Source: Microcaldota archaeon (GTDB lineage Archaea; Micrarchaeota; Micrarchaeia; Micrarchaeales; CABMGC01). From it: 15,135 nt of DNA. Below, one piece after another: positions 6,930 to 14,517 of this stretch; position 1 is the stretch's first letter, and every line of letters starts with the position of its first letter. The translations under genes and the position numbers were made by a program. The stretch lies in NCBI GenBank assembly GCA_027328265.1, contig DAHVVD010000020.1, forward strand, positions 1-15,135, written 5' to 3'. The notes beneath the pieces are model-generated. The model was not told the origin of the DNA and did not search any database. It was given only the letters and a program-made list of their open reading frames with translations.

Positions 6930-6941
6930 AATTTATATAGG
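6930..6941 (-). promoter_or_regulatory. TATA box of the minus-strand small RNA
   Basis: The minus strand reads CCTATATAAATT with GAAAC immediately upstream as a BRE-like element. Its centre is about 26 bp before the first base pair of the candidate RNA, the standard archaeal spacing. Read on the plus strand, the site (TTTATATAG preceded by GAAA) would fire towards 6961, where no plus-strand gene starts. Confidence 0.55.
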
Positions 6942-6961
6942 TTTCTATAAGTGCAGGTTTA

Positions 6962-7720
6962 CTAGACTTCTGTGGCTTTCCTTCCTTTTACGATCACTCT
7001 GGAGTTCTCTCCTGCGCTTACCTCGATGCCATTAGGGCCCTGTTTTATATCAGCGAACTCGATTTTTATCTGGTCATTCAGGCGCATGGACGCAACATAC
7101 TGGCTTGCAGGACCCCAGAGAGTAAGCCTTATTTCTCTTTCTCCGTCGGTTATGGTGGCATCGGAGACGCTGCCTTCCCTGCCGTTCAGACCATCGAAGT
7201 GCCTTATAGTGCCTATCGCTGTGATACTCCCTATAATGTCTATTCCTTTCTCCTTGCCTGAAAGTGCTGAAAAATCTGCGACGTGTGATTTTGAGGTCTC
7301 TAGCCTTGCTAAGTAAGTGGTGTTAGTGCTTGAAAGCTCGTAACCATATGGGCTCTTCCTTAGTCTAAGACCATCTAGAAGAACCTTGTCTCCTCTTTCT
7401 ATAGAGAGCCTGTCGATCATCTCTGCCTGCTTGTTCCAAAGCGTTATCGGGATTCTCTCGCTCCCATCAGCGAGTATTACGCTTCTCCTGAAGCCCTCTC
7501 GCCCGTCTTTCTTGAAGATCTTGATGCCTAGTATCCTCTGTATCTTGCATTCTAGAGAAAGCAGATCGCCCTCGTTGAATTTTCCTGAAAGTATCTCGCT
7601 TATAGAGACTTTGACAGGAACTGACGCCTTTCTCTTTTCAAGTATCCCGTTTGCCATAGAGCTGCTTATCATGCCCCCGTGCTCCTTGACGATCTTGCCT
7701 AACTCTTCCTCTGGACTCAT
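6962..7720 (-). CDS. RPA-like single-stranded DNA-binding protein with two OB folds
   Basis: This 252-residue protein resembles archaeal replication protein A-related ssDNA-binding proteins (COG1599 type). A short helical N-terminus (1-32) is followed by OB fold 1 (about 37-140, with ITLW at 92-95) and OB fold 2 (about 160-245, with VSDATITDGEREIRLTLW ending at 202). The DAT...LW pattern is characteristic of this family. Such proteins protect ssDNA during replication and repair. No zinc-finger cysteines are present, unlike some euryarchaeal RPAs. The ATG at 7720 has no Shine-Dalgarno and lies about 33 bp from a TATA-like element, so it is probably near-leaderless. It is divergent from nuoM. 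A role in RNA binding cannot be excluded from sequence. Confidence 0.8.
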   Translation of the reverse strand: MSPEEELGKIVKEHGGMISSSMANGILEKRKASVPVKVSISEILSGKFNEGDLLSLECKIQRILGIKIFKKDGREGFRRSVILADGSERIPITLWNKQAEMIDRLSIERGDKVLLDGLRLRKSPYGYELSSTNTTYLARLETSKSHVADFSALSGKEKGIDIIGSITAIGTIRHFDGLNGREGSVSDATITDGEREIRLTLWGPASQYVASMRLNDQIKIEFADIKQGPNGIEVSAGENSRVIVKGRKATEV

Positions 7721-7743
7721 GCAACCAAGCAGTGAAATTCGAA

Positions 7744-7766
7744 ATCAAAGGTATTTAATTATATCT
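7744..7766. promoter_or_regulatory. Symmetric bidirectional promoter between the RPA-like gene and nuoM
   Basis: The 71-bp gap holds one AT-rich core, TATTTAATTATATC (7752-7765), that reads as a TATA-like box on both strands. The centre-to-start distance is about 33 bp in each direction (ATG at 7720 on minus, ATG at 7792 on plus), so both genes should have leaders of only a few nucleotides. No other element is seen in the gap. Confidence 0.5.
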
Positions 7767-7791
7767 TTGTTATGGTTATCCGCTGAGTGTG

Positions 7792-9201
7792 ATGACTGAC
7801 TTTGCCGGGTTCCCTATACTCCAGCTGATGATCCTTCTTCCTTTTATCTCCGTTATACCGATACTCATATTCGGTAAGAAACACGCACACTCGGTTGCAA
7901 TTGCAACTTGGCTGATTGTCCTCCTTCTGGTGATAGCGGCTGTTTGGGCGTTTGACTCGTCTCAGCTTCTCTCATTCAGCCTGCCTTACATAAGCTATCT
8001 TAACATAAGCCTCGGCTTCCAGGTTACGCATTACAATATGATACTGGTCCTGATGACTGCCATAGTCTTCCTCGCCGCATCGATGGTGGGTAGATACTTC
8101 ATACGCATTAGCGAGGTTCAGTACAACATCATCTTCACGATTGCTGGGGGTTCTGCGCTGGCCATGTTCCTTTCTTCCAATCTCTTCCTCTTCTATGTCT
8201 TCTGGGAAATCAGCGAAGTGATGATGTTCTTCATTATCTTCATATACGGAAGCTACGCAAGGAGATATGCTGCGATAAAGTTCATTCTCTACTCGCTTGC
8301 ATCGAGCCTCCTTCTCCTGCTTGCTATGATGTTGATATACGTAAATGTTTCTCCGCACACGCTCAACATCTTCTCGATAATACAGTATGCAGGGACAATA
8401 CCCCAGTCGATCCAGTTTGCAGCGTTGATCCTTCTTCTCCTCTCTTTCATCATAAAGATGCCTGTCTTTCCTTTCCATGGCTGGCTTCCTGATGCACACA
8501 CAGAGGCGCCGACGACAGGAAGCATGGTGCTTGCAGGTGTCCTCCTTAAATTCGGTGGCTACGGCTTAATCCTCACTTTCCTCATGCTGCCAATCGCCAC
8601 TCATTACTCAAAATACATAGCGATACTCTTCACCTTCTCTGCGATATACGCTGCCCTGGTAGCATTCCGCCAGGGAAACATTAAAAGGGCGATAGCCTTC
8701 ACCAGCATAACCGACATGGCTATAGTTGCAATTGGCGTTGCGGCATCAGGAGCAATAGGGTATAACGGCGCGTTATATGCCATGCTCAGCCACGGAATAG
8801 TAATCTCGCTCTTCTTCCTTATAGCGGGCTCGCTCGGCCAGGCTTACGGTACTCTGGAGATATCGAAGCTGAAGGGTGTGATGAAGAGCATTCCTTCCCT
8901 TGCTTATCTATTTATCTTTGGAGCTGTAGCGCTTGTTGGTATACCCCTTACTTCGGGTTTCATAGGAGATCTTCTAATATTCATAGCCTCGTTTGCCTCC
9001 TTCGGACCTCTTGGTATAGTGCCTCTGGCAGGCGTAGTGATACTAGGTGCGCTGATGTTCTGGCTGGTTGAGAGAATCTTCCTTTCTGGAAAGCCATCTC
9101 TAGAGAGGCAACTGCTCTCGAGTTCTGTGGGAATTTGTGGGATTTTCCTTGCAGCCTCGACAGTCGCGCTTGGTTTGCTTCCTTCGCTCCTGCTTCACTG
9201 A
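7792..9201 (+). CDS. nuoM: Complex I subunit M (antiporter-like)
   Basis: NuoM is one of three Mrp-antiporter-like proton-translocating subunits of the complex I membrane arm, with about 14 transmembrane helices. Key residues are present: Glu139 in TM5 (FWEISE), Lys222 in TM7 (IKMPVFPFHGWLPDAHTEAP), Lys253 (LLKFGGYG) and His334 (LSHG). The TM12 acidic residue (Glu407 in E. coli) is Asp393 (FIGDLL). PDAHTEAPTTGS clearly distinguishes M from L and N. I chose the ATG at 7792; the GTG one codon earlier (7789) is possible. The predicted transcript is nearly leaderless. Unlike the usual L-M-N order, this gene stands alone on the opposite strand, with its own promoter and 3 bp between its stop and the nuoN stop. 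Confidence 0.93.
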   Translation: MTDFAGFPILQLMILLPFISVIPILIFGKKHAHSVAIATWLIVLLLVIAAVWAFDSSQLLSFSLPYISYLNISLGFQVTHYNMILVLMTAIVFLAASMVGRYFIRISEVQYNIIFTIAGGSALAMFLSSNLFLFYVFWEISEVMMFFIIFIYGSYARRYAAIKFILYSLASSLLLLLAMMLIYVNVSPHTLNIFSIIQYAGTIPQSIQFAALILLLLSFIIKMPVFPFHGWLPDAHTEAPTTGSMVLAGVLLKFGGYGLILTFLMLPIATHYSKYIAILFTFSAIYAALVAFRQGNIKRAIAFTSITDMAIVAIGVAASGAIGYNGALYAMLSHGIVISLFFLIAGSLGQAYGTLEISKLKGVMKSIPSLAYLFIFGAVALVGIPLTSGFIGDLLIFIASFASFGPLGIVPLAGVVILGALMFWLVERIFLSGKPSLERQLLSSSVGICGIFLAASTVALGLLPSLLLH

Positions 9202-9204
9202 GGA

Positions 9205-10575
9205 TCAGACTCTGAAGAGATATGCTCCTGCACTGTTTGCAAAGGAGAGAAGGGGCTGCGGATATACGCCGAAGACTATCGTTATCGCGAGAGTAATTAT
9301 CACCGCAGCAAAGACTGCAGGTTGCATGTGCAGACGGCGAGCTGCGTTCTTTTCGCTGTATGCTGCGAGTATGACCTTAGAGTAATAGAAAATAGAGATC
9401 ACGCTGTTTAGTACTCCGAGAAACGCTAGCCAGAGCATTCCCGAATTGACAGCGCTGAGGAAGACGAAGAACTTGCCTATGAACCCGGTGGTGAAGGGCA
9501 TTCCTACGAATGAGAGAGTGAAAAGAGCTATGGCAAATGCCGCAAGGCCGTTCTCGCTGCTCAGGCCTGCGAGATCCTCTATCCTTGTCCTTCTCTTGTT
9601 CTCAAGCCAGGCCACGACTCCAAAGAGCCCGATGAAAGCGAACATGTGAGCGAAGATGAGGAAGAGGCTAGCAGATATGCCTGTCTGTGTGGCTGTAGCG
9701 ATTCCTATCATTATGTATCCGGCCTGAGAGATTGAGGAGTATGCAAGCATGCGCTTGAGATTCTTCTGCATTATTGCGACAATGTTGCCGTAGAACATGG
9801 TGAGCACAGAAAGGATAGCGACTACCATGAAGGCTGACTTGTAGGAGAGGAAGGAGAGTATCAACACTTGGATCAGAGCTGCGAAAGCAACCTTCTTGTT
9901 AAGGCCGCCGAGCATCGAGACAAGATAGCCAGGAGAGCCTTCATAGATGTCAGGTATGAGGAGATTGAATGGGAAGACTGAAGCGTCTATCGAAAGCGAG
10001 GCGATGAAAAGCATCAGGGCGAAGAGAAGGAGCTGGCTGTGAGCTGTCTCGCTTAATGAGACGCCGCCTGTGCCGCCGTAGAAGAGGACTATTGCAAAAG
10101 AGAGCATTGCTATCGCAATGGAGACCATTATGAAAAACTTTGTAGCGGATTCTATGCTCCTCTTCGATAGCATGAGCATGAAGACTGCAGGTATGCTTGC
10201 AAGCTCGAGGCCTATGAATATCGTGATCAATGAATTGGAAAGGGAGACGAGATACATCCCGACAAGTGCGAAGACTGAAAGCATTGCAAAGTCGCCGTAG
10301 TCTTCAGAGAAGGCGAACGCAAGCAGGTTTATAAGCAGCATGCCAAGAGTGAAGATTATCAGGAAGAAGAGCGAGAAAGGGTTGAACGAGACCACATTGA
10401 AGTAGTCGTGGCTTGGGAGCTGCATCTCGATTCCAGCGGAAATGGCCATCGCCGCGAGGAAGATTATATTCCATATAAGTTGTGCCCTCTTTTTGCCTGC
10501 TGCTTTGATTATTAGATTCCCGAATAGGAGCAGGGCGAGAACAGCGAAGAAAACTTGGTTTGTAGAGATGGTCAT
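9205..10575 (-). CDS. nuoN: Complex I subunit N (antiporter-like) with altered TM7
   Basis: NuoN is the antiporter-like subunit nearest the quinone module. The 456-residue protein has about 14 hydrophobic helices. Identity is supported by FIGLEL (Glu124, TM5), IPDIYEGSPG (207-216), Lys227 and Lys228 after TM7, SQAGYIMIG (283-291), His310 and GFIGKFF with the TM12 lysine Lys368. The essential TM7 lysine (Lys217 in E. coli) is replaced by Asp197, and the following PFH motif reads PFN. The codon at this site is GAC in a clean, high-quality reading frame, so this is not a frameshift effect. It is the last gene of the minus-strand operon and overlaps nuoL by 4 bp (ATGA). Its stop lies 3 bp from that of the convergent nuoM. 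Confidence 0.9.
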   Translation of the reverse strand: MTISTNQVFFAVLALLLFGNLIIKAAGKKRAQLIWNIIFLAAMAISAGIEMQLPSHDYFNVVSFNPFSLFFLIIFTLGMLLINLLAFAFSEDYGDFAMLSVFALVGMYLVSLSNSLITIFIGLELASIPAVFMLMLSKRSIESATKFFIMVSIAIAMLSFAIVLFYGGTGGVSLSETAHSQLLLFALMLFIASLSIDASVFPFNLLIPDIYEGSPGYLVSMLGGLNKKVAFAALIQVLILSFLSYKSAFMVVAILSVLTMFYGNIVAIMQKNLKRMLAYSSISQAGYIMIGIATATQTGISASLFLIFAHMFAFIGLFGVVAWLENKRRTRIEDLAGLSSENGLAAFAIALFTLSFVGMPFTTGFIGKFFVFLSAVNSGMLWLAFLGVLNSVISIFYYSKVILAAYSEKNAARRLHMQPAVFAAVIITLAITIVFGVYPQPLLSFANSAGAYLFRV

Positions 10576-12356
10576 AGCACACCCGAGAAGTAGATATAGG
10601 AGAGCAGGATTACGACCATTATGGAGAAAACGGCAAGATAGAGGTTTATGCTGCCTGAAGTTACCTTCCTAAGTTCCTCGCCTGAGAGGATAGTCATCTT
10701 GCCGAGGCCGTCGAAAGCATCATTGATGTAGGAATCCAGAGTCATGAATCCTTCGGCAAAACCACAGAAGTATTTTGAGAAGTGGGCATAAGCCCCGTTC
10801 ACGAGCCTGGCGTTATACACAGTATAGATGAGTGCAGCGTTTCTAAGGCTTTTCTTTTTCTTGTATATTAGATAGCTTGCCAACGCACCTATTGCAACGA
10901 TACATGTTTCTATTACAGCGTCAAAGTATGAGATATTTGGGGCTGCAAACTTAAAGCTCTGGATCGAAAACGAGCTGGATAGGAAATTTGGGAGATAGAA
11001 GAACGCGAACGATGAGAGAAGGAGGAAGGCCAGGACTATGGCCGAGGAATAGAGCATGCTCTTAGGAAGCGCTGAGTAGGAAAGCTCGGTCTTGATGGTG
11101 AGCGGCTTCTTTGATGCGAGTAGAAACCACCTGAAGATGAAGAAGCTGGTAGAGAGACTTATCAGCGAAATCAAGGCATATGCGTAGACGTTAGAGAGCA
11201 ATGAAGACCCTATCCCAAGGTTTATGAAGAAACCTGCAAACGGTATGAAGCCTGCGAGCGCAAGTACCCCGAATATTGTTGTAATGTAGAGAAGTCTGTT
11301 TGCTCCGAGCCCTGAGACCTTGTTAAGGTCTTCCTCTCCGGATGCCTTCATCGCAGAACCTGAACTGAAGAAAAGGAGGGCCTTGTAGAAACTTTGCGCT
11401 AGGAAAAAGTATAGGCAAGCGACTATTGCTCCACTGCCTGCTGCGATTATCATTAGCGAGAGCTCCTGAACGGTAGAGTACGCTATAACCCTCTTGATCT
11501 GGGTCTCCTTCATTGCATTGAGCGTTGAGAGCACGGCAGTAATACCGCCTAAGAGGACGAGTATCCAGAGGGTTTTTGTCGCATAGAAGAGAGGGTAGAG
11601 GAGGAGCATGGCGAAGACCCCGGCCTTGACCATCGTCGTGGAATGGAGGAAAGCTGAAACAGGAGTTGGGCCTTCCATCGCGTCAGGAAGCCATTCCTGG
11701 AATGGAAACTGCGCAGACTTTGTTATTATCGCTATTATCATCAAAATCGCCGCAAGATAGAGGTAAATCATGTTCGACGGCGTTCCGGAAAGTATTGCGA
11801 TGAGGCTAAGGCTGTGGTAGAGGCTCCAGAAGATTGCAATCGATGCGAGTACGGCTATGTCGCCTATCAGCACTATAGTTATCGCCTTCCTTGCAGCTCT
11901 CGAAGCAGACTCTCTCGTATGCCAGAAGCCTATTAGTAGATAGCTGAGCAGGCTGAGAAATTCCCATGCTATGAAGAGCGTGACGAGGTCACCAGCCATT
12001 GCAAAGAGGAGCATGGCTGCTTCGAATCCGAGCATCTCGATGTAGAACCTGCGCTGCTCGCTAAGCGTCTGCATGAAGCCGAAAGAGTAAAAGAGTATAA
12101 TTGGGGCTACGATTAGCACTATGGCTAGGAGGAGCATGTTGAGCGGCGCGATTACCGAGGATATGCCTATAGAGATTCCGGAAAAGCTGAACCATGTTAG
12201 GCTGTAGCTTCCGTATCCCACAAGCGGAAGGAGAGCGAGGCTGGCAAGTGAACCTGCTAAGGCTATGTATTTTGCATACCTTGCTGCGAGATACCTCACA
12301 GTAGTTATGATGCCCATCGCGAGGAGAATCGGGAATAGAAGTATGAAAGGAGTCAT
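10572..12356 (-). CDS. nuoL: Complex I subunit L (antiporter-like, with lateral helix)
   Basis: NuoL is the distal antiporter-like subunit; its C-terminal amphipathic lateral helix braces the membrane arm. At 594 residues, length is normal. Visible residues are Glu132 (AWEFLSLLSYLLIGFW), Asp166, Lys213 in TM7 (TKSAQFPFQEWLPDAMEGPT), His238 (HSTTMVKAG) and Lys325. The C-terminus has a charged stretch (KKKKSLRNA) and the lateral-helix region before a final membrane helix. The TM12 motif GFFSKDEI (Lys399 and Asp400 in E. coli) reads GFFINLGI here, so Asn379-Leu380 replace the Lys-Asp pair. Gln321 also replaces the conserved His of THAFFKA. It starts 1 bp after the nuoK stop and overlaps nuoN by 4 bp. 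Confidence 0.94.
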   Translation of the reverse strand: MTPFILLFPILLAMGIITTVRYLAARYAKYIALAGSLASLALLPLVGYGSYSLTWFSFSGISIGISSVIAPLNMLLLAIVLIVAPIILFYSFGFMQTLSEQRRFYIEMLGFEAAMLLFAMAGDLVTLFIAWEFLSLLSYLLIGFWHTRESASRAARKAITIVLIGDIAVLASIAIFWSLYHSLSLIAILSGTPSNMIYLYLAAILMIIAIITKSAQFPFQEWLPDAMEGPTPVSAFLHSTTMVKAGVFAMLLLYPLFYATKTLWILVLLGGITAVLSTLNAMKETQIKRVIAYSTVQELSLMIIAAGSGAIVACLYFFLAQSFYKALLFFSSGSAMKASGEEDLNKVSGLGANRLLYITTIFGVLALAGFIPFAGFFINLGIGSSLLSNVYAYALISLISLSTSFFIFRWFLLASKKPLTIKTELSYSALPKSMLYSSAIVLAFLLLSSFAFFYLPNFLSSSFSIQSFKFAAPNISYFDAVIETCIVAIGALASYLIYKKKKSLRNAALIYTVYNARLVNGAYAHFSKYFCGFAEGFMTLDSYINDAFDGLGKMTILSGEELRKVTSGSINLYLAVFSIMVVILLSYIYFSGVL

Positions 12357-12357
12357 G

Positions 12358-12663
12358 TTACCACTTCATCTTCGAGAGCTTCGAGACGTCGAAGTCGAAA
12401 CCCCTAGATTTCATGTAGACATAGAATGCTATCAGTGTTATTATCTCTACAGAGGCTACAGTCCAGATGCTGAAAAGGAGTATGATCCCACCCGCACCTG
12501 ATGATTGGCTGTAATCGAAGAACGAGACAAGCGCTATGGTGCTCGCAGTGAGGATGAGTTCTATGCCGAGCATTATCACTATGAAGTTCCTGTTTGTCAC
12601 AAGCCCTGCCAGAGCTATGCCTACGAGAATGAGGGAGAGAGCTATAGGGTAAGCAAGTATCAG
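12358..12663 (-). CDS. nuoK: Complex I subunit K, apparently CTG-initiated
   Basis: NuoK is a three-helix membrane subunit of the proton pathway. Glu35 (MLGIELIL) and Glu73 (ASVEIITL) correspond to the essential Glu36 and Glu72 of E. coli. Counting only from the first standard start (GTG at 12600) gives 80 residues and loses TM1. The same frame continues upstream through LILAYPIALSLILVGIALAG and LVTNRN, which match the canonical NuoK N-terminus (LILA...GLVIRRN). No ATG, GTG or TTG lies in frame there. The CTG at 12661-12663 gives the normal 101 residues and has GAGG 8 nt upstream, so I place the start there. It overlaps the nuoJ stop by 4 bp (12660-12663). Confidence 0.85.
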   Translation of the reverse strand: MILAYPIALSLILVGIALAGLVTNRNFIVIMLGIELILTASTIALVSFFDYSQSSGAGGIILLFSIWTVASVEIITLIAFYVYMKSRGFDFDVSKLSKMKW

Positions 12664-13139
12664 GTCACCAGCCTCACAAATTTCCTTATTATCAGTATGC
12701 TCCCTATGACAGCTGAGAAGAGGAGTATGAGGAGCATTGCCAGCACTGGATAGTAAACTGTTAGCGCCTCTATGGACGCACCGGTGAAGCTAGCCGGAAG
12801 GGCAGGCGCAGGCAAGGAAAGGTTGGAATTTATGACAATCTCGGAAAGACCAATCACAAAGAGCACTGCCAGCGGAATGAAGACATAAAGTTCAAATTTA
12901 CCTCTCGCCGCCTCTGCTGCCACAGCCACGACAAGGTAGGTTGAAAGACCACCAACGAAGACAAAAAGCTGTAGAAGCGCGATGAATGTCTCTCCAAGAT
13001 AAAAGAAGAGGAGGGAACTGGACATGAAAGCAATCGTAAGCGCAAGAACTGCATGAAGAAGCCTTCTTGAGGCGAATAGGGCGATTGCAGATGCTGCTGC
13101 AAGAAGCGAGATCGCTATGAAGACGATGTCTGCCTGCAT
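12660..13139 (-). CDS. nuoJ: Complex I subunit J
   Basis: NuoJ is a five-helix membrane subunit whose TM3 undergoes a conformational switch linking the quinone site to the proton pathway. The 159-residue protein carries the family core LGETFIALLQLFVFVGGLST, corresponding to the canonical AxFxxxxQVxVYxGAIxVL; here Tyr is Phe and GAI is GGL. Sequence conservation is low outside this block, as usual for J. Its ATG shares one base with the nuoI stop (TAATG), and its end overlaps the start of nuoK. The loop between TM4 and TM5 is rich in Pro, Ala and Ser. Confidence 0.87.
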   Translation of the reverse strand: MQADIVFIAISLLAAASAIALFASRRLLHAVLALTIAFMSSSLLFFYLGETFIALLQLFVFVGGLSTYLVVAVAAEAARGKFELYVFIPLAVLFVIGLSEIVINSNLSLPAPALPASFTGASIEALTVYYPVLAMLLILLFSAVIGSILIIRKFVRLVT

Positions 13140-13501
13140 TACTCCAACTCCTCAGGCCTCTTTATCAGGCTCCTCTTGTCGTAGGTCTCGAAGACATCGG
13201 TGTCTTTGCCGAGAGTAAGACACTTTGGCGGGCAAACCTCCTGGCAGAGGGCACAGAAGAGGCAACGCTCAATGCCTATCTGCGGCATCTTCTTGACTCC
13301 CTTGTCGGTCACTATGTCTACCATTGTTACGGTCTTGTTCGGGCAGATCCTCTCGCACGCTGCGCAGCTGATGCACGTCTCTATGTCCAACTTCAGCATT
13401 CCCCTATAGTCATCAGGAAGCGATTCCCTTTCTTCCGGATATTCGGTAGTGAATCTCTTCCTTGCTATCGCTTTTGTCGTTTCTACAAGCGGTTCTATCA
13501 T
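13139..13501 (-). CDS. nuoI: Complex I subunit I, two-[4Fe-4S] ferredoxin
   Basis: NuoI carries clusters N6a and N6b, passing electrons towards N2 and the quinone. Both CxxCxxCxxxCP motifs are intact: CISCAACERICP (Cys43, 46, 49, 53) and CLFCALCQEVCP (Cys80, 83, 86, 90). The N-terminal RFTTEYPEE and the RG before the first motif are typical. An extra Cys94 follows the second motif. The 120 residues are short for the family (about 130-180), and the N-terminal membrane-associated helix is reduced. The ATG overlaps the nuoH stop by 4 bp, and the stop overlaps the nuoJ start by one base. Confidence 0.95.
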   Translation of the reverse strand: MIEPLVETTKAIARKRFTTEYPEERESLPDDYRGMLKLDIETCISCAACERICPNKTVTMVDIVTDKGVKKMPQIGIERCLFCALCQEVCPPKCLTLGKDTDVFETYDKRSLIKRPEELE

Positions 13502-14517
13502 ATGACTGCGCCACTACTAACTATTAAGTAAGTTAATATAAGGTTTATCAGAGCTAGAGGCAGCATCCATGCCCAACCCAGCTTCAGTATCTTGTCTATC
13601 CTCATACGCATGGTCGTAGCCCTTATCAGAGTTATGAATACGGCTATTATGACGGCCTTGGCAAGCAGCCAGAATATCGGAGGAAGAATGCTAGGGCCGA
13701 GCCAGCCTCCAAAGAAGATTATTGCTATAAGGAGGCTCCCTAAGAACATCCTAGTGTAGTCCAGCAGTAGCGAAAGCGCGTAATAGGGGGCGCTTATGTC
13801 TGTGAGCCATCCGGCTATGAGCTCAGAGTCTGCCTCCCTGAGGTCGAAAGGTGCGCGCTCAAGCTCAGCCAGCAACGCTATGAAGAAGACAAAGAATCCT
13901 ATGGGCATCAGCAGCGCAAAATAGATACTGTGCTGCGAGGCTATGAGATTTGATATGCTGTAGCTGCCTGACGCAAGAACTGCTGCAGCTATCACCAGTA
14001 TCATCGGTATCTCGTAGCTTATCATCATCAGCACTGATCTCTGCGCACTTATGTCTGCGAATTTGTTGCCGCTCGCGAAGCCTGTCAGGAAGATAAGTAT
14101 TGGAGTGAATCCGAGAAGCACGAAGATCACAAGCAGGCCAAGCCCGAAATTCGTCGCCTGCAGGGAAGGCATGAACGGCAGGAGGAAAATGAGGAAGACA
14201 TTGAGCGCGACGAGGATCTGTGGCGCTATCACCAGTATGTACCTGTTTGCATTTGCAGGAATTATGATCTCCTTGGCAAGCAGCTTGACAAGGTCAGCAA
14301 GGTTCTGCAGTATGCCGTACTTGCCAACGTATGTGGGCCCGTGTCTGTACTGCGCCTTCGCTATCATCTTCCTCTCGAACCACCCGAAGACGTAAGCGAA
14401 GACAAAAATCAGGATAGAGACCAGTATTGCATAGATTATGACTGCTGCAAGGCTGACTAGTACGCTCCCGGAATTGAGAGCCGATTGCAATTGCGATACA
14501 ATGTTACCTGTCAACAT
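13498..14517 (-). CDS. nuoH: Complex I subunit H
   Basis: NuoH is an eight-helix membrane subunit that, with NuoD and NuoB, forms the quinone-binding site and the entry of the proton path. The 339-residue protein has the first signature GWFERKMIAKAQYRHGPTYVG and the second, LAELERAPFDLREADSELIAGW, with the acidic residues of the E-channel region conserved. The usual TEYSG after it reads TDISA, and the EY further on reads DY, both conservative. LADLVKLLAKE is also typical. The ATG at 14517 lies within the last codons of nuoD (14-bp overlap), and its stop overlaps nuoI by 4 bp. Confidence 0.95.
   Translation of the reverse strand: MLTGNIVSQLQSALNSGSVLVSLAAVIIYAILVSILIFVFAYVFGWFERKMIAKAQYRHGPTYVGKYGILQNLADLVKLLAKEIIIPANANRYILVIAPQILVALNVFLIFLLPFMPSLQATNFGLGLLVIFVLLGFTPILIFLTGFASGNKFADISAQRSVLMMISYEIPMILVIAAAVLASGSYSISNLIASQHSIYFALLMPIGFFVFFIALLAELERAPFDLREADSELIAGWLTDISAPYYALSLLLDYTRMFLGSLLIAIIFFGGWLGPSILPPIFWLLAKAVIIAVFITLIRATTMRMRIDKILKLGWAWMLPLALINLILTYLIVSSGAVI

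Noticed and set aside
7972..8525. Open frames of up to 175 codons antisense to nuoM
   Set aside because: Low-complexity charged translations typical of the complement of membrane-protein codons; no start context or family.
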